From positions 1,426,001-1,490,000 of the forward strand of contig QXCW01000002.1 of assembly GCA_003550275.1 (NCBI GenBank): a stretch of DNA of 64,000 bases, written 5' to 3'. The position numbers and the translations under genes are program-made. This stretch comes from Flavobacteriaceae bacterium MAR_2010_72 (GTDB lineage: Bacteria; Bacteroidota; Bacteroidia; Flavobacteriales; Flavobacteriaceae). Positions 9,745 to 17,848 of the stretch are shown here, one piece after another (position 1 is the stretch's first letter; every line of letters starts with the position of its first letter). The notes below the pieces were generated by a model that saw nothing but the letters and a program-made list of their open reading frames with translations, made no database searches and was not told the origin of the DNA.

Positions 9745-10899
9745 ATGATTATGAAAAAACAAACTGTAATACATCTATTATGTATTTGGATGATTAGTAT
9801 TGGGGTAGCTCAAAATAAGGATGACGTCGGTACGGGACAAATTATATTATTGAATAAAGAGGATTTTACCAAAACCATAAATGATAAAGAAATAAAGCTT
9901 TTTGTTTTACAAAATGCAACAGGAATGATTGCCGAAATTACCAATTATGGCGGCAAAGTGGTTTCCCTATGGATGCCGGATAGACAAGGTAATTATGAAG
10001 ATATTGTGTTGGGTCATCCTAATATTGAAGATTATTTAAATTCCAAAGAAAAATATTTCGGAGCTCTAATTGGTCGATATGGCAACCGTATTGCAAATGG
10101 AAAATTCTCATTGGACGGGCACGAGTATAATTTGGCCACAAATAATGGAGACAATCATTTACATGGAGGCAACAAAGGTTTTGAATCGGTAATTTGGGAT
10201 GCAAAGCAAATAGACCAACAAACCCTAGAATTAAAATATATATCAAAACACATGGAAGAAGGTTACCCCGGTAATCTTAACGTAAAAGTGGTATACCAAC
10301 TTACTGACAACAATGAACTAAAAACAGAGTATTGGGCTTCTACAGACGCCCCAACGGTTGTTAATTTAACACATCATTCCTTCTTTAATTTAAAAGGAGC
10401 TGGTAACGGTACAATTAATGATCACCTATTACAGATTAATGCTGCCTATTACACACCAGTTCGCGAAGGGTTGATTCCAACCGGAGAGATTGCTACTGTT
10501 GAGAATACACCTTTTGATTTCCAAAACCTCAAAGCAATTGGGGATCTCTTAGAGGACGACGATAAACAACTAAAATTAGGCTTGGGATACGACCATAATT
10601 TTGCACTCAACCAAAGTTCAGTAGCACTTAATTTTGCATCCAAAGTTGTAGAGCCTGTTTCGGGTCGAACTATGGAGGTTTATACCAATGAGCCTGGGTT
10701 GCAATTTTATGGAGGTAATTTTTTAGACGGTTCAGTTATAGGTAAACAGAATAAGGCTTATAAATTTCGATCTGCTTTTTGCTTGGAGACCCAACACTTT
10801 CCAGATAGCCCAAATAACCCTAATTTTCCTAATACACGATTAAATCCTAACGAAGAATATTACTCGATTTGTATATACAAGTTTTCAGTTTCAGATTAA
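9745..10899 (+). CDS. galM: Aldose 1-epimerase (mutarotase), exported
   Basis: GalM interconverts the alpha and beta anomers of galactose and other aldoses, preparing alpha-galactose for galactokinase. Family motifs are clear: GRYGNRIANGKF, HLHGGNKGFE (catalytic His region), NLTHHSFFNLKG (second His) and FCLETQHFPDSPNNP (catalytic Glu). It carries an N-terminal signal peptide (ending near GVAQ), so it acts in the periplasm rather than the cytoplasm. Two in-frame starts exist, ATG at 9745 and ATG at 9751; the second gives the classical MKK signal start. It is the last gene of the locus operon before a 244-base gap and the Leloir genes, linking glycan degradation with galactose use. Confidence 0.93.
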   Translation: MIMKKQTVIHLLCIWMISIGVAQNKDDVGTGQIILLNKEDFTKTINDKEIKLFVLQNATGMIAEITNYGGKVVSLWMPDRQGNYEDIVLGHPNIEDYLNSKEKYFGALIGRYGNRIANGKFSLDGHEYNLATNNGDNHLHGGNKGFESVIWDAKQIDQQTLELKYISKHMEEGYPGNLNVKVVYQLTDNNELKTEYWASTDAPTVVNLTHHSFFNLKGAGNGTINDHLLQINAAYYTPVREGLIPTGEIATVENTPFDFQNLKAIGDLLEDDDKQLKLGLGYDHNFALNQSSVALNFASKVVEPVSGRTMEVYTNEPGLQFYGGNFLDGSVIGKQNKAYKFRSAFCLETQHFPDSPNNPNFPNTRLNPNEEYYSICIYKFSVSD

Positions 10900-10984
10900 A
10901 TGGGAATTAAAAATGAAAGCACATTCTGTTTCAAATGGGGAGGGTCTATATATTATAACTTAAAGTAGAAAGAGATTAAAAACA

Positions 10985-10997
10985 AATCGAAACGATT
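10985..10997. promoter_or_regulatory. Short palindrome upstream of galK (possible operator)
   Basis: AATCG-AAA-CGATT is a perfect 5-base inverted repeat with a 3-base centre, in the 244-base gap between galM and galK. It has the look of a small dimeric repressor site, for instance LacI-like, but no regulator is present in the window and the site is short enough to arise by chance. It is the only clear symmetric element seen in this gap. Confidence 0.25.
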
Positions 10998-11143
10998 CAG
11001 CAAAATGTATCATAAAATAGATTTCAAAATTGACTGAATCCCTTCAAAATATTGAACAGTATAACAGGCTTTGGATTTAAAGTGTTAGAGTGATAAATAG
11101 TAATGGCCGGATTAATTTATAGGTATCGCTGAATGGATTGAAG

Positions 11144-12292
11144 ATGAATATAGAACTGATTAACCAAGTTAAAATGAGTTTCAAAAGCAGATTTGAAACT
11201 GATCCTTTGTTGGTCTTTTCTCCTGGTAGAATCAATTTAATAGGTGAACATACTGATTATAATGATGGCTTTGTGTTTCCAGCTGCTGTCGATAAAGGTA
11301 TAGTGGCAGCCATTGGTAAAAGCCATACACTGAAGTCTCAAGCTTGTGCATTTGATAAAAATGAGAGTGTTGAATTTTCATTGAACGATATAAAACCTCT
11401 ATCCCGAGGCGGTTGGCAAAATTACATTTTGGGTGTTGTTGCTGAAATTCAAAACAGAAGCAGGATTGTTGATAATTTCAATCTAGTATTTGGTGGCGAT
11501 ATTCCAGATGGGGCAGGCATGTCTTCTTCAGCTGCTTTAGAGAATGCTGTGGTATATGGATTAAATGAGGTTTTTGGTTTGAGCCTATCAAAACATGAAA
11601 TGATTTTAATCTCACAAAAGGCAGAACACAATTATGTTGGCGTTAAATGTGGTATTATGGACCAATACGCGAGTATGTTCGGGGTTGAAAACAATGTCTT
11701 GCTCTTGGATTGTAGGACGGTAAAATCAAAGTCATTTGAAATAGATTTCAAAGATTATGAGCTCATCTTAATAAACACCAATGTGAAACACAGTTTGTCT
11801 GATAGCGCTTATAATGATAGACGTTCAGTTTGCGAATCCATTGCAAGTATGTTAAACGTGAAATCATTAAGGGATGCCACTGAATATGATCTGGAAACCA
11901 TTAAAGATGGGGTGACCCCTGAAAACTATCAAAAAGCGCTATACGTGATTCAAGAAATTGAAAGAACCGTTAAAGCATCCAAAGCAGTAGAAGAAGGCAA
12001 TTTAAAAGCGTTGGGCGAACTACTTTTTGCTTCACATAACGGATTGCAGAATCAATATAAGGTAAGTTGCGAAGAACTGGATTTCCTAGTGACTCTTGCA
12101 AAATTAAATGGTCATGTATTGGGGGCCAGAATGATGGGTGGTGGCTTTGGGGGCTGTACCATTAACTTGATTGAAAAGACAGAAACTAAATCCTTTAAAT
12201 CCTTTATTTCTGAATCTTATAAAAACAGGTTCAATAAAGTGTGTTCCATCTATCATGTCAAGCTTTCAAACGGTACAAGATTAATACATTAG
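11144..12292 (+). CDS. galK: Galactokinase
   Basis: GalK phosphorylates alpha-D-galactose with ATP to galactose 1-phosphate, the first committed Leloir step in the cytoplasm. The three GHMP-kinase signatures are visible: FSPGRINLIGEHTDYNDG (galactokinase signature), GDIPDGAGMSSSAALENA (ATP loop) and GARMMGGGFGGC (C-terminal motif). Length is 382 residues from the ATG at 11144, normal for the family. An in-frame TTG at 11138 would add two residues and is less likely. galT starts 23 bases after its stop, so galK, galT and galE form one operon, immediately downstream of the glycan locus. Confidence 0.97.
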   Translation: MNIELINQVKMSFKSRFETDPLLVFSPGRINLIGEHTDYNDGFVFPAAVDKGIVAAIGKSHTLKSQACAFDKNESVEFSLNDIKPLSRGGWQNYILGVVAEIQNRSRIVDNFNLVFGGDIPDGAGMSSSAALENAVVYGLNEVFGLSLSKHEMILISQKAEHNYVGVKCGIMDQYASMFGVENNVLLLDCRTVKSKSFEIDFKDYELILINTNVKHSLSDSAYNDRRSVCESIASMLNVKSLRDATEYDLETIKDGVTPENYQKALYVIQEIERTVKASKAVEEGNLKALGELLFASHNGLQNQYKVSCEELDFLVTLAKLNGHVLGARMMGGGFGGCTINLIEKTETKSFKSFISESYKNRFNKVCSIYHVKLSNGTRLIH

Positions 12293-12315
12293 GATATAAA
12301 CAGATCATTTTTACT

Positions 12316-13341
12316 ATGAACTCAAATTTAAAAGACTATTCTCACAAACGATTGAACATCCTAACAGGGGAATGGGTATTAGTTTCTCCTCACCGATCAA
12401 AACGTCCATGGCAAGGCCAAAATGAAACTCCTTCCAAAGATGAAAGGCCTAGTCATGATGAGAATTGCTATCTATGTGCAGGCAACAAGAGAATCAATGG
12501 TGAGCAAAATCCAGAATATAAAGATGTTTTTGTTTTTACAAATGATTTTTCTGCATTGCAGGCTGATTTTGAACCATTTCTGTATTTAGACGGATTACTA
12601 CAAGCACAAAGTGAACAAGGTGTTTGCAGGGTGATTTGTTTTAGCCCGGATCATTCAAAAAGTTTGGCTCAAATGACCGTTAATGAAATTCAAAAGGTTG
12701 TTGAGACTTGGCAAAAAGAATACAAAACACTTGGGGAAAACCCGAATATCAACTACGTTCAGATATTTGAAAACAAAGGTGCCATAATGGGCTGCAGTAA
12801 TCCCCATCCACATGGTCAAATTTGGAGCCAGTCCACACTACCTAATGAAGTAGTCAAAAAAGATGAGCAACAACATAAGTACTATACCAAATATAAAACC
12901 AGTCTTTTGGGTGATTATTTGTCAAAGGAGCAAGACCTACGTGAACGCATCATTTTTGAAAATGATGCTTTTGTAGTGTTGGTGCCTTTTTGGGCCATTT
13001 GGCCATTTGAAACGATGGTTGTTCCCAAAAAAAGGCAGCCAAATATCGCGACCTTGGATATCAAGGATGCAATGCTGTTTTCCGAAGCGATTTCGGTTCT
13101 GACAAAGGCCTATGATAAATTGTTCAATGTTTCATTTCCCTATTCAAGTGGAATTCATCAGTCACCAACAAATGGAAAGGAAAATAGCCATTGGCATTGG
13201 CACATGAGTTTTTATCCGCCATTATTGAGAAGTGCAACCGTTAAAAAGTTTATGGTAGGCTACGAAATGTTTGGTTCTCCTCAACGGGATATTACCGCAG
13301 AGGTTGCATGCAGGTTAATAAAGGATAATGTAATTAATTAG
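12316..13341 (+). CDS. galT: Galactose-1-phosphate uridylyltransferase
   Basis: GalT exchanges UMP between UDP-glucose and galactose 1-phosphate through a covalent uridylyl-histidine. The active-site motif SNPHPHGQIW (His-Pro-His) is intact, and the N-terminal CYLCAGNKR supplies the Cys-x-x-Cys metal-binding pair. The C-terminal histidine-rich strand SHWHWHMSFYPP also fits the family. I chose ATG at 12316, which gives 341 residues starting MNSNLKDYSHKRLN; an in-frame GTG at 12241 would overlap galK by 52 bases and adds an unrelated leader. galE follows after 8 bases. Confidence 0.97.
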   Translation: MNSNLKDYSHKRLNILTGEWVLVSPHRSKRPWQGQNETPSKDERPSHDENCYLCAGNKRINGEQNPEYKDVFVFTNDFSALQADFEPFLYLDGLLQAQSEQGVCRVICFSPDHSKSLAQMTVNEIQKVVETWQKEYKTLGENPNINYVQIFENKGAIMGCSNPHPHGQIWSQSTLPNEVVKKDEQQHKYYTKYKTSLLGDYLSKEQDLRERIIFENDAFVVLVPFWAIWPFETMVVPKKRQPNIATLDIKDAMLFSEAISVLTKAYDKLFNVSFPYSSGIHQSPTNGKENSHWHWHMSFYPPLLRSATVKKFMVGYEMFGSPQRDITAEVACRLIKDNVIN

Positions 13342-13349
13342 AGACCATT

Positions 13350-14390
13350 ATGAAGCATAAAATTATAGTGACTGGCGGTTGCGGATATATAGGATCACAT
13401 ACGGTTATTGCATTGATTGAAAACAACTACGATGTAGTTATCATTGATGATCTGTCAAATTCAAGCGATCAGATTTTAAATAGGATATCAAAAATCACCA
13501 GTAAAAGACCAACTTTTGAAAAGGTTGATTTGAAAGATATTCAGGCTACAAACCAAGTATTTGAAAAGCATAAAAATGCCGATGCCGTAATTCACTTTGC
13601 AGCCCATAAAGCGGTTGGAGAATCTGTACAGCAACCCATAAAATACTATCAAAATAATCTGTACACATTAATAAACACATTAGCTGCAATGGCGAAGCAT
13701 CATATAAACAAGTTTATATTTTCTTCTTCAGCTACTGTGTATGGTATTCCTCAAACCTTGCCTATAACCGAAAACAATCAAACCCAACGCCCTTTTTCGC
13801 CTTATGGAAACACCAAAAAAATAGCCGAAGAAATAATTGAAGATGTGGTAAGGTCCAATACCAAAATGTTGGCAATTTCATTACGTTATTTTAACCCTAT
13901 TGGGGCACATGAATCAGGGTGGATTGGAGAGTTACCCAGTGGTACACCAAATAATTTAATGCCATTTATTACCCAAACAGCTGCAGGACTTCGTGAAAAA
14001 CTAATGGTTTTTGGTAATGATTACCCAACAAAGGACGGCACTCCAATTAGAGACTATATACATGTTGTTGATCTAGCAGAAGCACACGCATTGGCATTAA
14101 AACGCTTACTCGACAGGAAGGTAGAGAATTCGTTTGAAGTTTTTAATATTGGTACTGGTGAAGGATATTCGGTTTTAGAAATCATTAAAGCCTTTGAATC
14201 AATAAGTGGGGTAGTACTTAAATACGAAATTACTGAAAGACGAGCAGGTGACGTACCCCAATTATATGCTGATATTAATTTGGCCAAGGAAAAATTGGGA
14301 TGGACGGCTAAAAGAGGCTTAAAGGAAATGATTAGCTCGTCTTGGAAATGGGAGGAAAATTTAAGGAAAAATAAAAATCAATTATATTGA
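13350..14390 (+). CDS. galE: UDP-glucose 4-epimerase
   Basis: GalE interconverts UDP-galactose and UDP-glucose with tightly bound NAD, closing the Leloir cycle. It is a 346-residue extended short-chain dehydrogenase: the NAD-binding VTGGCGYIGSHT lies at the N-terminus, and the catalytic Ser/Tyr/Lys residues are in FSSSATVYGIP and SPYGNTKKIAEE (Tyr-x-x-x-Lys). YFNPIGAHESGWIGE and GTPIRDYIHVVDLAEAH are typical of GalE. It is the third gene of the galK-galT-galE operon. No clear hairpin terminator follows. Confidence 0.97.
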   Translation: MKHKIIVTGGCGYIGSHTVIALIENNYDVVIIDDLSNSSDQILNRISKITSKRPTFEKVDLKDIQATNQVFEKHKNADAVIHFAAHKAVGESVQQPIKYYQNNLYTLINTLAAMAKHHINKFIFSSSATVYGIPQTLPITENNQTQRPFSPYGNTKKIAEEIIEDVVRSNTKMLAISLRYFNPIGAHESGWIGELPSGTPNNLMPFITQTAAGLREKLMVFGNDYPTKDGTPIRDYIHVVDLAEAHALALKRLLDRKVENSFEVFNIGTGEGYSVLEIIKAFESISGVVLKYEITERRAGDVPQLYADINLAKEKLGWTAKRGLKEMISSSWKWEENLRKNKNQLY

Positions 14391-14585
14391 ATGCTTAAAA
14401 ATAAGAATATGGATTTTTTTAGTGCATAAGATAAGGTTGAACCACTAAACTTAAGTTATGAAGATTTATGTAGTAATATAGTGAGAGTGTGAAAATTAAT
14501 TAATTAACAATACAAAAATCGTACAAAAATCAAAATAAAAAAATCGCAACTCATTGATTTACAATATAGTTACGATTTTTAAGAG

Positions 14586-14670
14586 CGGAGAAAGAGGGAT
14601 TCGAACCCCCGGAGGTGTGACCCTCAACAGTTTTCAAGACTGCCGCATTCGACCACTCTGCCATTTCTCC
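14586..14670 (-). tRNA. tRNA-Ser (anticodon UGA)
   Basis: On the minus strand an 85-base serine tRNA is present. The acceptor stem GGAGAAA pairs perfectly with TTTCTCC, followed by discriminator G. The anticodon arm has loop CTTGAAA with anticodon TGA, the long class II variable arm follows (TTGAGGGTCACACCTCC region), and the T-loop GGTTCGAATCC is canonical. CCA is not encoded. Reads UCA and related serine codons. Confidence 0.97.
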
Positions 14671-14795
14671 TTTAGCGGTTGCAAATATAGAACCCTTTTT
14701 TATTTCTTTCAAATAAAAGGGGTAAATTTTTATACAAAATATAGTCGCATAGAATTTATTTATCATTCTAATGCCACAACTATGATATCAAATAT

Positions 14796-14803
14796 TACTT
14801 TTG
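14796..14803 (+). promoter_or_regulatory. Candidate -7 element upstream of the nitroreductase gene
   Basis: TACTTTTG matches the Bacteroidota -7 consensus TAnnTTTG and lies 19 bases before the ATG at 14823. No clear TTG -33 element at the usual distance of about 20 bases was found, so this is only half of a promoter. Confidence 0.35.
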
Positions 14804-14822
14804 TGAAAAGATTGAATTTACA

Positions 14823-15452
14823 ATGGATATCATTAATCATTTGCAATGGCGCTACGCCACTAAAAAGTTTGATGCAGAGAAATTATTATCAGCCAAAAAA
14901 ATTGATACACTTAAAAAGGCTTTTAATTTAACAGCTACTTCATTTGGGCTGCAGACGATTAGTATGGTCATAATATCTGACAAAGCAATGCGTGAACCCT
15001 TGTTGCAGCATTCCTATTATCAAAAGCAAGTCGTTGATGCATCACATTTATTGATGATTTGTATTCAAGAAAATATTACTGATGATGATGTTGATCTATT
15101 GTTTGATAATACTAAATCCATTAGAAAAACTCCTGAACACATACTAGCCCCTTATAGAAAGGATCTCAAACAACTGATGAAAGAGATGACTATAGCGGAA
15201 CGTCAGGAATGGTCTGTTAAACAAGCTTATATTGCGCTCGGAAATTTAATGACGGTTTGTGCCGTTGAAGGAATTGATTCTTGTCCTATGGAAGGCTTTT
15301 CATCTGATGACTTCGACAGAATTTTTAATCTGAAGGAAAAAAATTTAAAATCGGTTTTACTATTGCCTGTCGGTTACAGGTCAGAGGATGACATGTTTGC
15401 CGACTTTAAAAAAGTACGTAAACATATTACCCAAAGTATAATAGAACTGTAG
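14823..15452 (+). CDS. Nitroreductase-family FMN oxidoreductase (NfsB-like)
   Basis: This 209-residue protein belongs to the NAD(P)H-dependent nitroreductase family, FMN-binding homodimers that reduce nitroaromatics, quinones or related compounds. The N-terminal WRYATKKFD is the typical phosphate-binding start, and the middle segment QAYIALGNLMTVCAVEGIDSCPMEGF is characteristic of the NfsB group. The C-terminal VLLLPVGYRSEDD also fits. The natural substrate is unknown. The next gene, an aminotransferase, begins 20 bases downstream, so they may be co-transcribed, with no obvious functional link. Confidence 0.9.
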   Translation: MDIINHLQWRYATKKFDAEKLLSAKKIDTLKKAFNLTATSFGLQTISMVIISDKAMREPLLQHSYYQKQVVDASHLLMICIQENITDDDVDLLFDNTKSIRKTPEHILAPYRKDLKQLMKEMTIAERQEWSVKQAYIALGNLMTVCAVEGIDSCPMEGFSSDDFDRIFNLKEKNLKSVLLLPVGYRSEDDMFADFKKVRKHITQSIIEL

Positions 15453-15471
15453 AAATATAATAGAAATCAAT

Positions 15472-16665
15472 ATGCCCGGATTTGAACTTTTTGGAAATGC
15501 TGAACGTAACCAAGTAAATGATGTATTAAATAATGGTGTGCTTATGCGCTACGGTTTTGACGGAATGCGTAATGGACATTGGAAGTCGAAGGAACTTGAG
15601 ATCGAACTGCAAAAGACCTTAAAAACCTCCTTTGTACAACTCGTATCAAGCGGTACTGCGGCTGTTTCTGTGGCATTGGCTGCGGCAGGTATTGGTTCAG
15701 GGGACGAAGTGATTATGCCAACGTTTACATTTGTAGCGAGTTTTGAGGCTATTATGATGGTCGGGGCTGTTCCTGTTTTAGTAGATATTGATGACACCTT
15801 AGGGCTGGATCCTTTAGCTGTTAAAGCAGCGATGACCTCAAAAACTAAAGCAGTCATGGTTGTTCAAATGTGTGGGAGCATGGCAAATATGGATGCCCTG
15901 AACAAATTATGTAAAGAGAATAATGTATTGTTAATTGAAGACGCCTGCCAGGCCATTGGTGGAAGTTACAATAATAAGCCTTTAGGAAGCCTTGGCGATT
16001 TAGGCTGCTTTTCATTCGATTTTGTAAAAACTATTACCTGTGGTGAAGGTGGAGCAGTGGTGACCAATAATAAGGACTATTATATCAATTCTGATCATTA
16101 CACTGATCATGGTCATGACCATATTGGAACCGATAGAGGAGCAGAATCTCATCCCTTTTTGGGGTATAATTTTCGGATGTCAGAATTACATGCAGCGGTT
16201 GGATTGGCACAAGTGAAACGTTTACCTGAATTTTTAGCAATTCAAAAGCATAATTATACAGTATTAAGAACTGCATTATCACAAATCCCAGAGCTTAAGT
16301 TTAGAACAGTGCCAAATGGCGGTGAAGAAAGTTATGCCTTTTTGAATTTCTTTTTACCTGATTTGGAATGTGCCAGAAAAGCATCAATAGCACTTAAAGA
16401 AGCTGGTATTGATGGGTGTTTTCATTACTACGACAATAATTGGCATTACATCAGGAAGTGGGAACACTTAAAGGAAATGAAATCTTTATATCCAATTTCA
16501 AAAGAACTAAAAGAGGGATTGGCGTATCTTCAAAGAGCAGATTTTTCTCAATCAGACCACTATATTGGGCGAAACATTTCCTGTTTGATAAAACTCTGTT
16601 GGACCGTAGACGAACTGAATTTGAGGGCTAAAAAAATGGTTGAGGTTATAAAAGGGAGTATTTAA
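15472..16665 (+). CDS. DegT/DnrJ/EryC1/StrS-family PLP aminotransferase
   Basis: This 397-residue protein is a fold-type I PLP enzyme of the family that aminates keto-sugars or related compounds. VSSGTAAVSVALAAAGIGSGD starts the cofactor pocket, LIEDACQAIGGSYNNKPLG carries the PLP-binding Asp, and the Schiff-base lysine is in FDFVKTITCGEGGAVV. The C-terminal part has the usual small domain. Such genes usually sit in sugar-nucleotide or surface-polysaccharide clusters, but here no sugar dehydratase is adjacent. The substrate is unknown. It converges on ribB with only 5 bases between the stop codons. Confidence 0.88.
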   Translation: MPGFELFGNAERNQVNDVLNNGVLMRYGFDGMRNGHWKSKELEIELQKTLKTSFVQLVSSGTAAVSVALAAAGIGSGDEVIMPTFTFVASFEAIMMVGAVPVLVDIDDTLGLDPLAVKAAMTSKTKAVMVVQMCGSMANMDALNKLCKENNVLLIEDACQAIGGSYNNKPLGSLGDLGCFSFDFVKTITCGEGGAVVTNNKDYYINSDHYTDHGHDHIGTDRGAESHPFLGYNFRMSELHAAVGLAQVKRLPEFLAIQKHNYTVLRTALSQIPELKFRTVPNGGEESYAFLNFFLPDLECARKASIALKEAGIDGCFHYYDNNWHYIRKWEHLKEMKSLYPISKELKEGLAYLQRADFSQSDHYIGRNISCLIKLCWTVDELNLRAKKMVEVIKGSI

Positions 16666-16670
16666 ACGTA

Positions 16671-17819
16671 TTAATACCTTACATACTCAATAATTTCCAA
16701 ACCATAACCAATCATTCCCACACGTTTGGTTTGTTCGCTATTGGAAATAAGACGTAGCTTGTGAATATTTAGGTCATGCAGTATTTGAGCACCGATACCA
16801 AAATCCTTGATATCCATCTCTATTCTTGGAGCCTTAACCACTTCGCCTTCAATTTGACTTTCTTTTAAAATGTTCAAACGTTTCAACAGGTTCATAGATT
16901 GCGCTTGTTGATTAATAAAGACTATAGCACCTTTGCCAGCATCATTAATCACCTTAAACATATCATCTAGTTTTTCATCGGCATTATTTGTAAGTGTCCC
17001 AAGAATGTCATTATTTACCAAAGTGGCATTGATTCTAGTCAATACAGGTTCATCACTCAACCAAGACCCTTTTGTAAGTGCAATATGAATTTGATCGTTA
17101 GTAGTTTGGTTGTAAGCTCTTAAACGAAATTTTCCAAAACGGGTTTCAATATCAAAATCTTCTTTCTTTTCAATCAACGAATCGTGCTCCATTCGGTAGC
17201 GCACCAAATCTTCGATTGATATAATTTTTAGATCAAACTTTTTGGCCACTTTTAAAAGTTGTGGCAATCTAGCCATGGTGCCATCCTCATTTAGAATCTC
17301 TACCAAAATACCTGCGGGCTCAAAACCTGCTAATCGTGCTAGGTCAACCGCAGCTTCGGTATGGCCAGTTCTACGCAACACCCCACCATTTTTAGCTCTC
17401 AAGGGAAAAATATGACCAGGACGCCCAAGATCTTGCGGTCTGGTAGCTTCGTTAACCAAGGCTTTTATGGTTTTAGCTCTATCATGAACAGAGATGCCCG
17501 TTGTGCAACCATGACCAATCAAATCTACAGATACGGTAAATTGTGTATGGTGTAAAACCGTGTTGTTCTGCACCATCATAGTAAGATCCAACTCACGGCA
17601 TCGATCTTCGGTTAGAGGAGCACATATTAGCCCTCTTCCATTGGTAGCCATGAAATTTATCATTTCTGGAGTTACTTTTTCAGCGGCTGCTATAAAATCG
17701 CCTTCATTTTCTCGATTTTCATCATCAACAACAATAATTACTTTGCCATTTCTAACATCGGCAATGGCTTCTTCTATTGTATGTAATTTAATCTCTTGCT
17801 GCAAGGTTGTTGTGCTCAT
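16671..17819 (-). CDS. ribB: 3,4-dihydroxy-2-butanone-4-phosphate synthase with degenerate GTP cyclohydrolase II domain (RibBA-like)
   Basis: The N-terminal half (about residues 1-205) makes 3,4-dihydroxy-2-butanone 4-phosphate from ribulose 5-phosphate for riboflavin synthesis; [25 protein letters not shown] and [12 protein letters not shown] are intact. The C-terminal half (206-382) is homologous to GTP cyclohydrolase II, but the zinc ligands expected as Cys at positions aligned to 267, 278 and 280 are Leu, Asn and Ala ([17 protein letters not shown]). The catalytic Arg region is also altered to [10 protein letters not shown]. It is therefore probably not a working cyclohydrolase, similar in concept to RibBX. 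Start ATG at 17819 (382 residues); a longer frame to 17870 would overlap the upstream permease. A separate ribA is expected elsewhere. Confidence 0.92.
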   Translation of the reverse strand: MSTTTLQQEIKLHTIEEAIADVRNGKVIIVVDDENRENEGDFIAAAEKVTPEMINFMATNGRGLICAPLTEDRCRELDLTMMVQNNTVLHHTQFTVSVDLIGHGCTTGISVHDRAKTIKALVNEATRPQDLGRPGHIFPLRAKNGGVLRRTGHTEAAVDLARLAGFEPAGILVEILNEDGTMARLPQLLKVAKKFDLKIISIEDLVRYRMEHDSLIEKKEDFDIETRFGKFRLRAYNQTTNDQIHIALTKGSWLSDEPVLTRINATLVNNDILGTLTNNADEKLDDMFKVINDAGKGAIVFINQQAQSMNLLKRLNILKESQIEGEVVKAPRIEMDIKDFGIGAQILHDLNIHKLRLISNSEQTKRVGMIGYGLEIIEYVRY

Positions 17820-17848
17820 GTAAAATAAATTGTATGCAAAGATATGGC

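Noticed and set aside
14551-14931. Two ORFs (71 and 125 codons) overlapping the tRNA-Ser gene on both strands
   Set aside because: They are translations of the tRNA itself; peptides like GERGIRTPGG and MAEWSNAAVLKT are well-known artefacts of serine tRNA genes.
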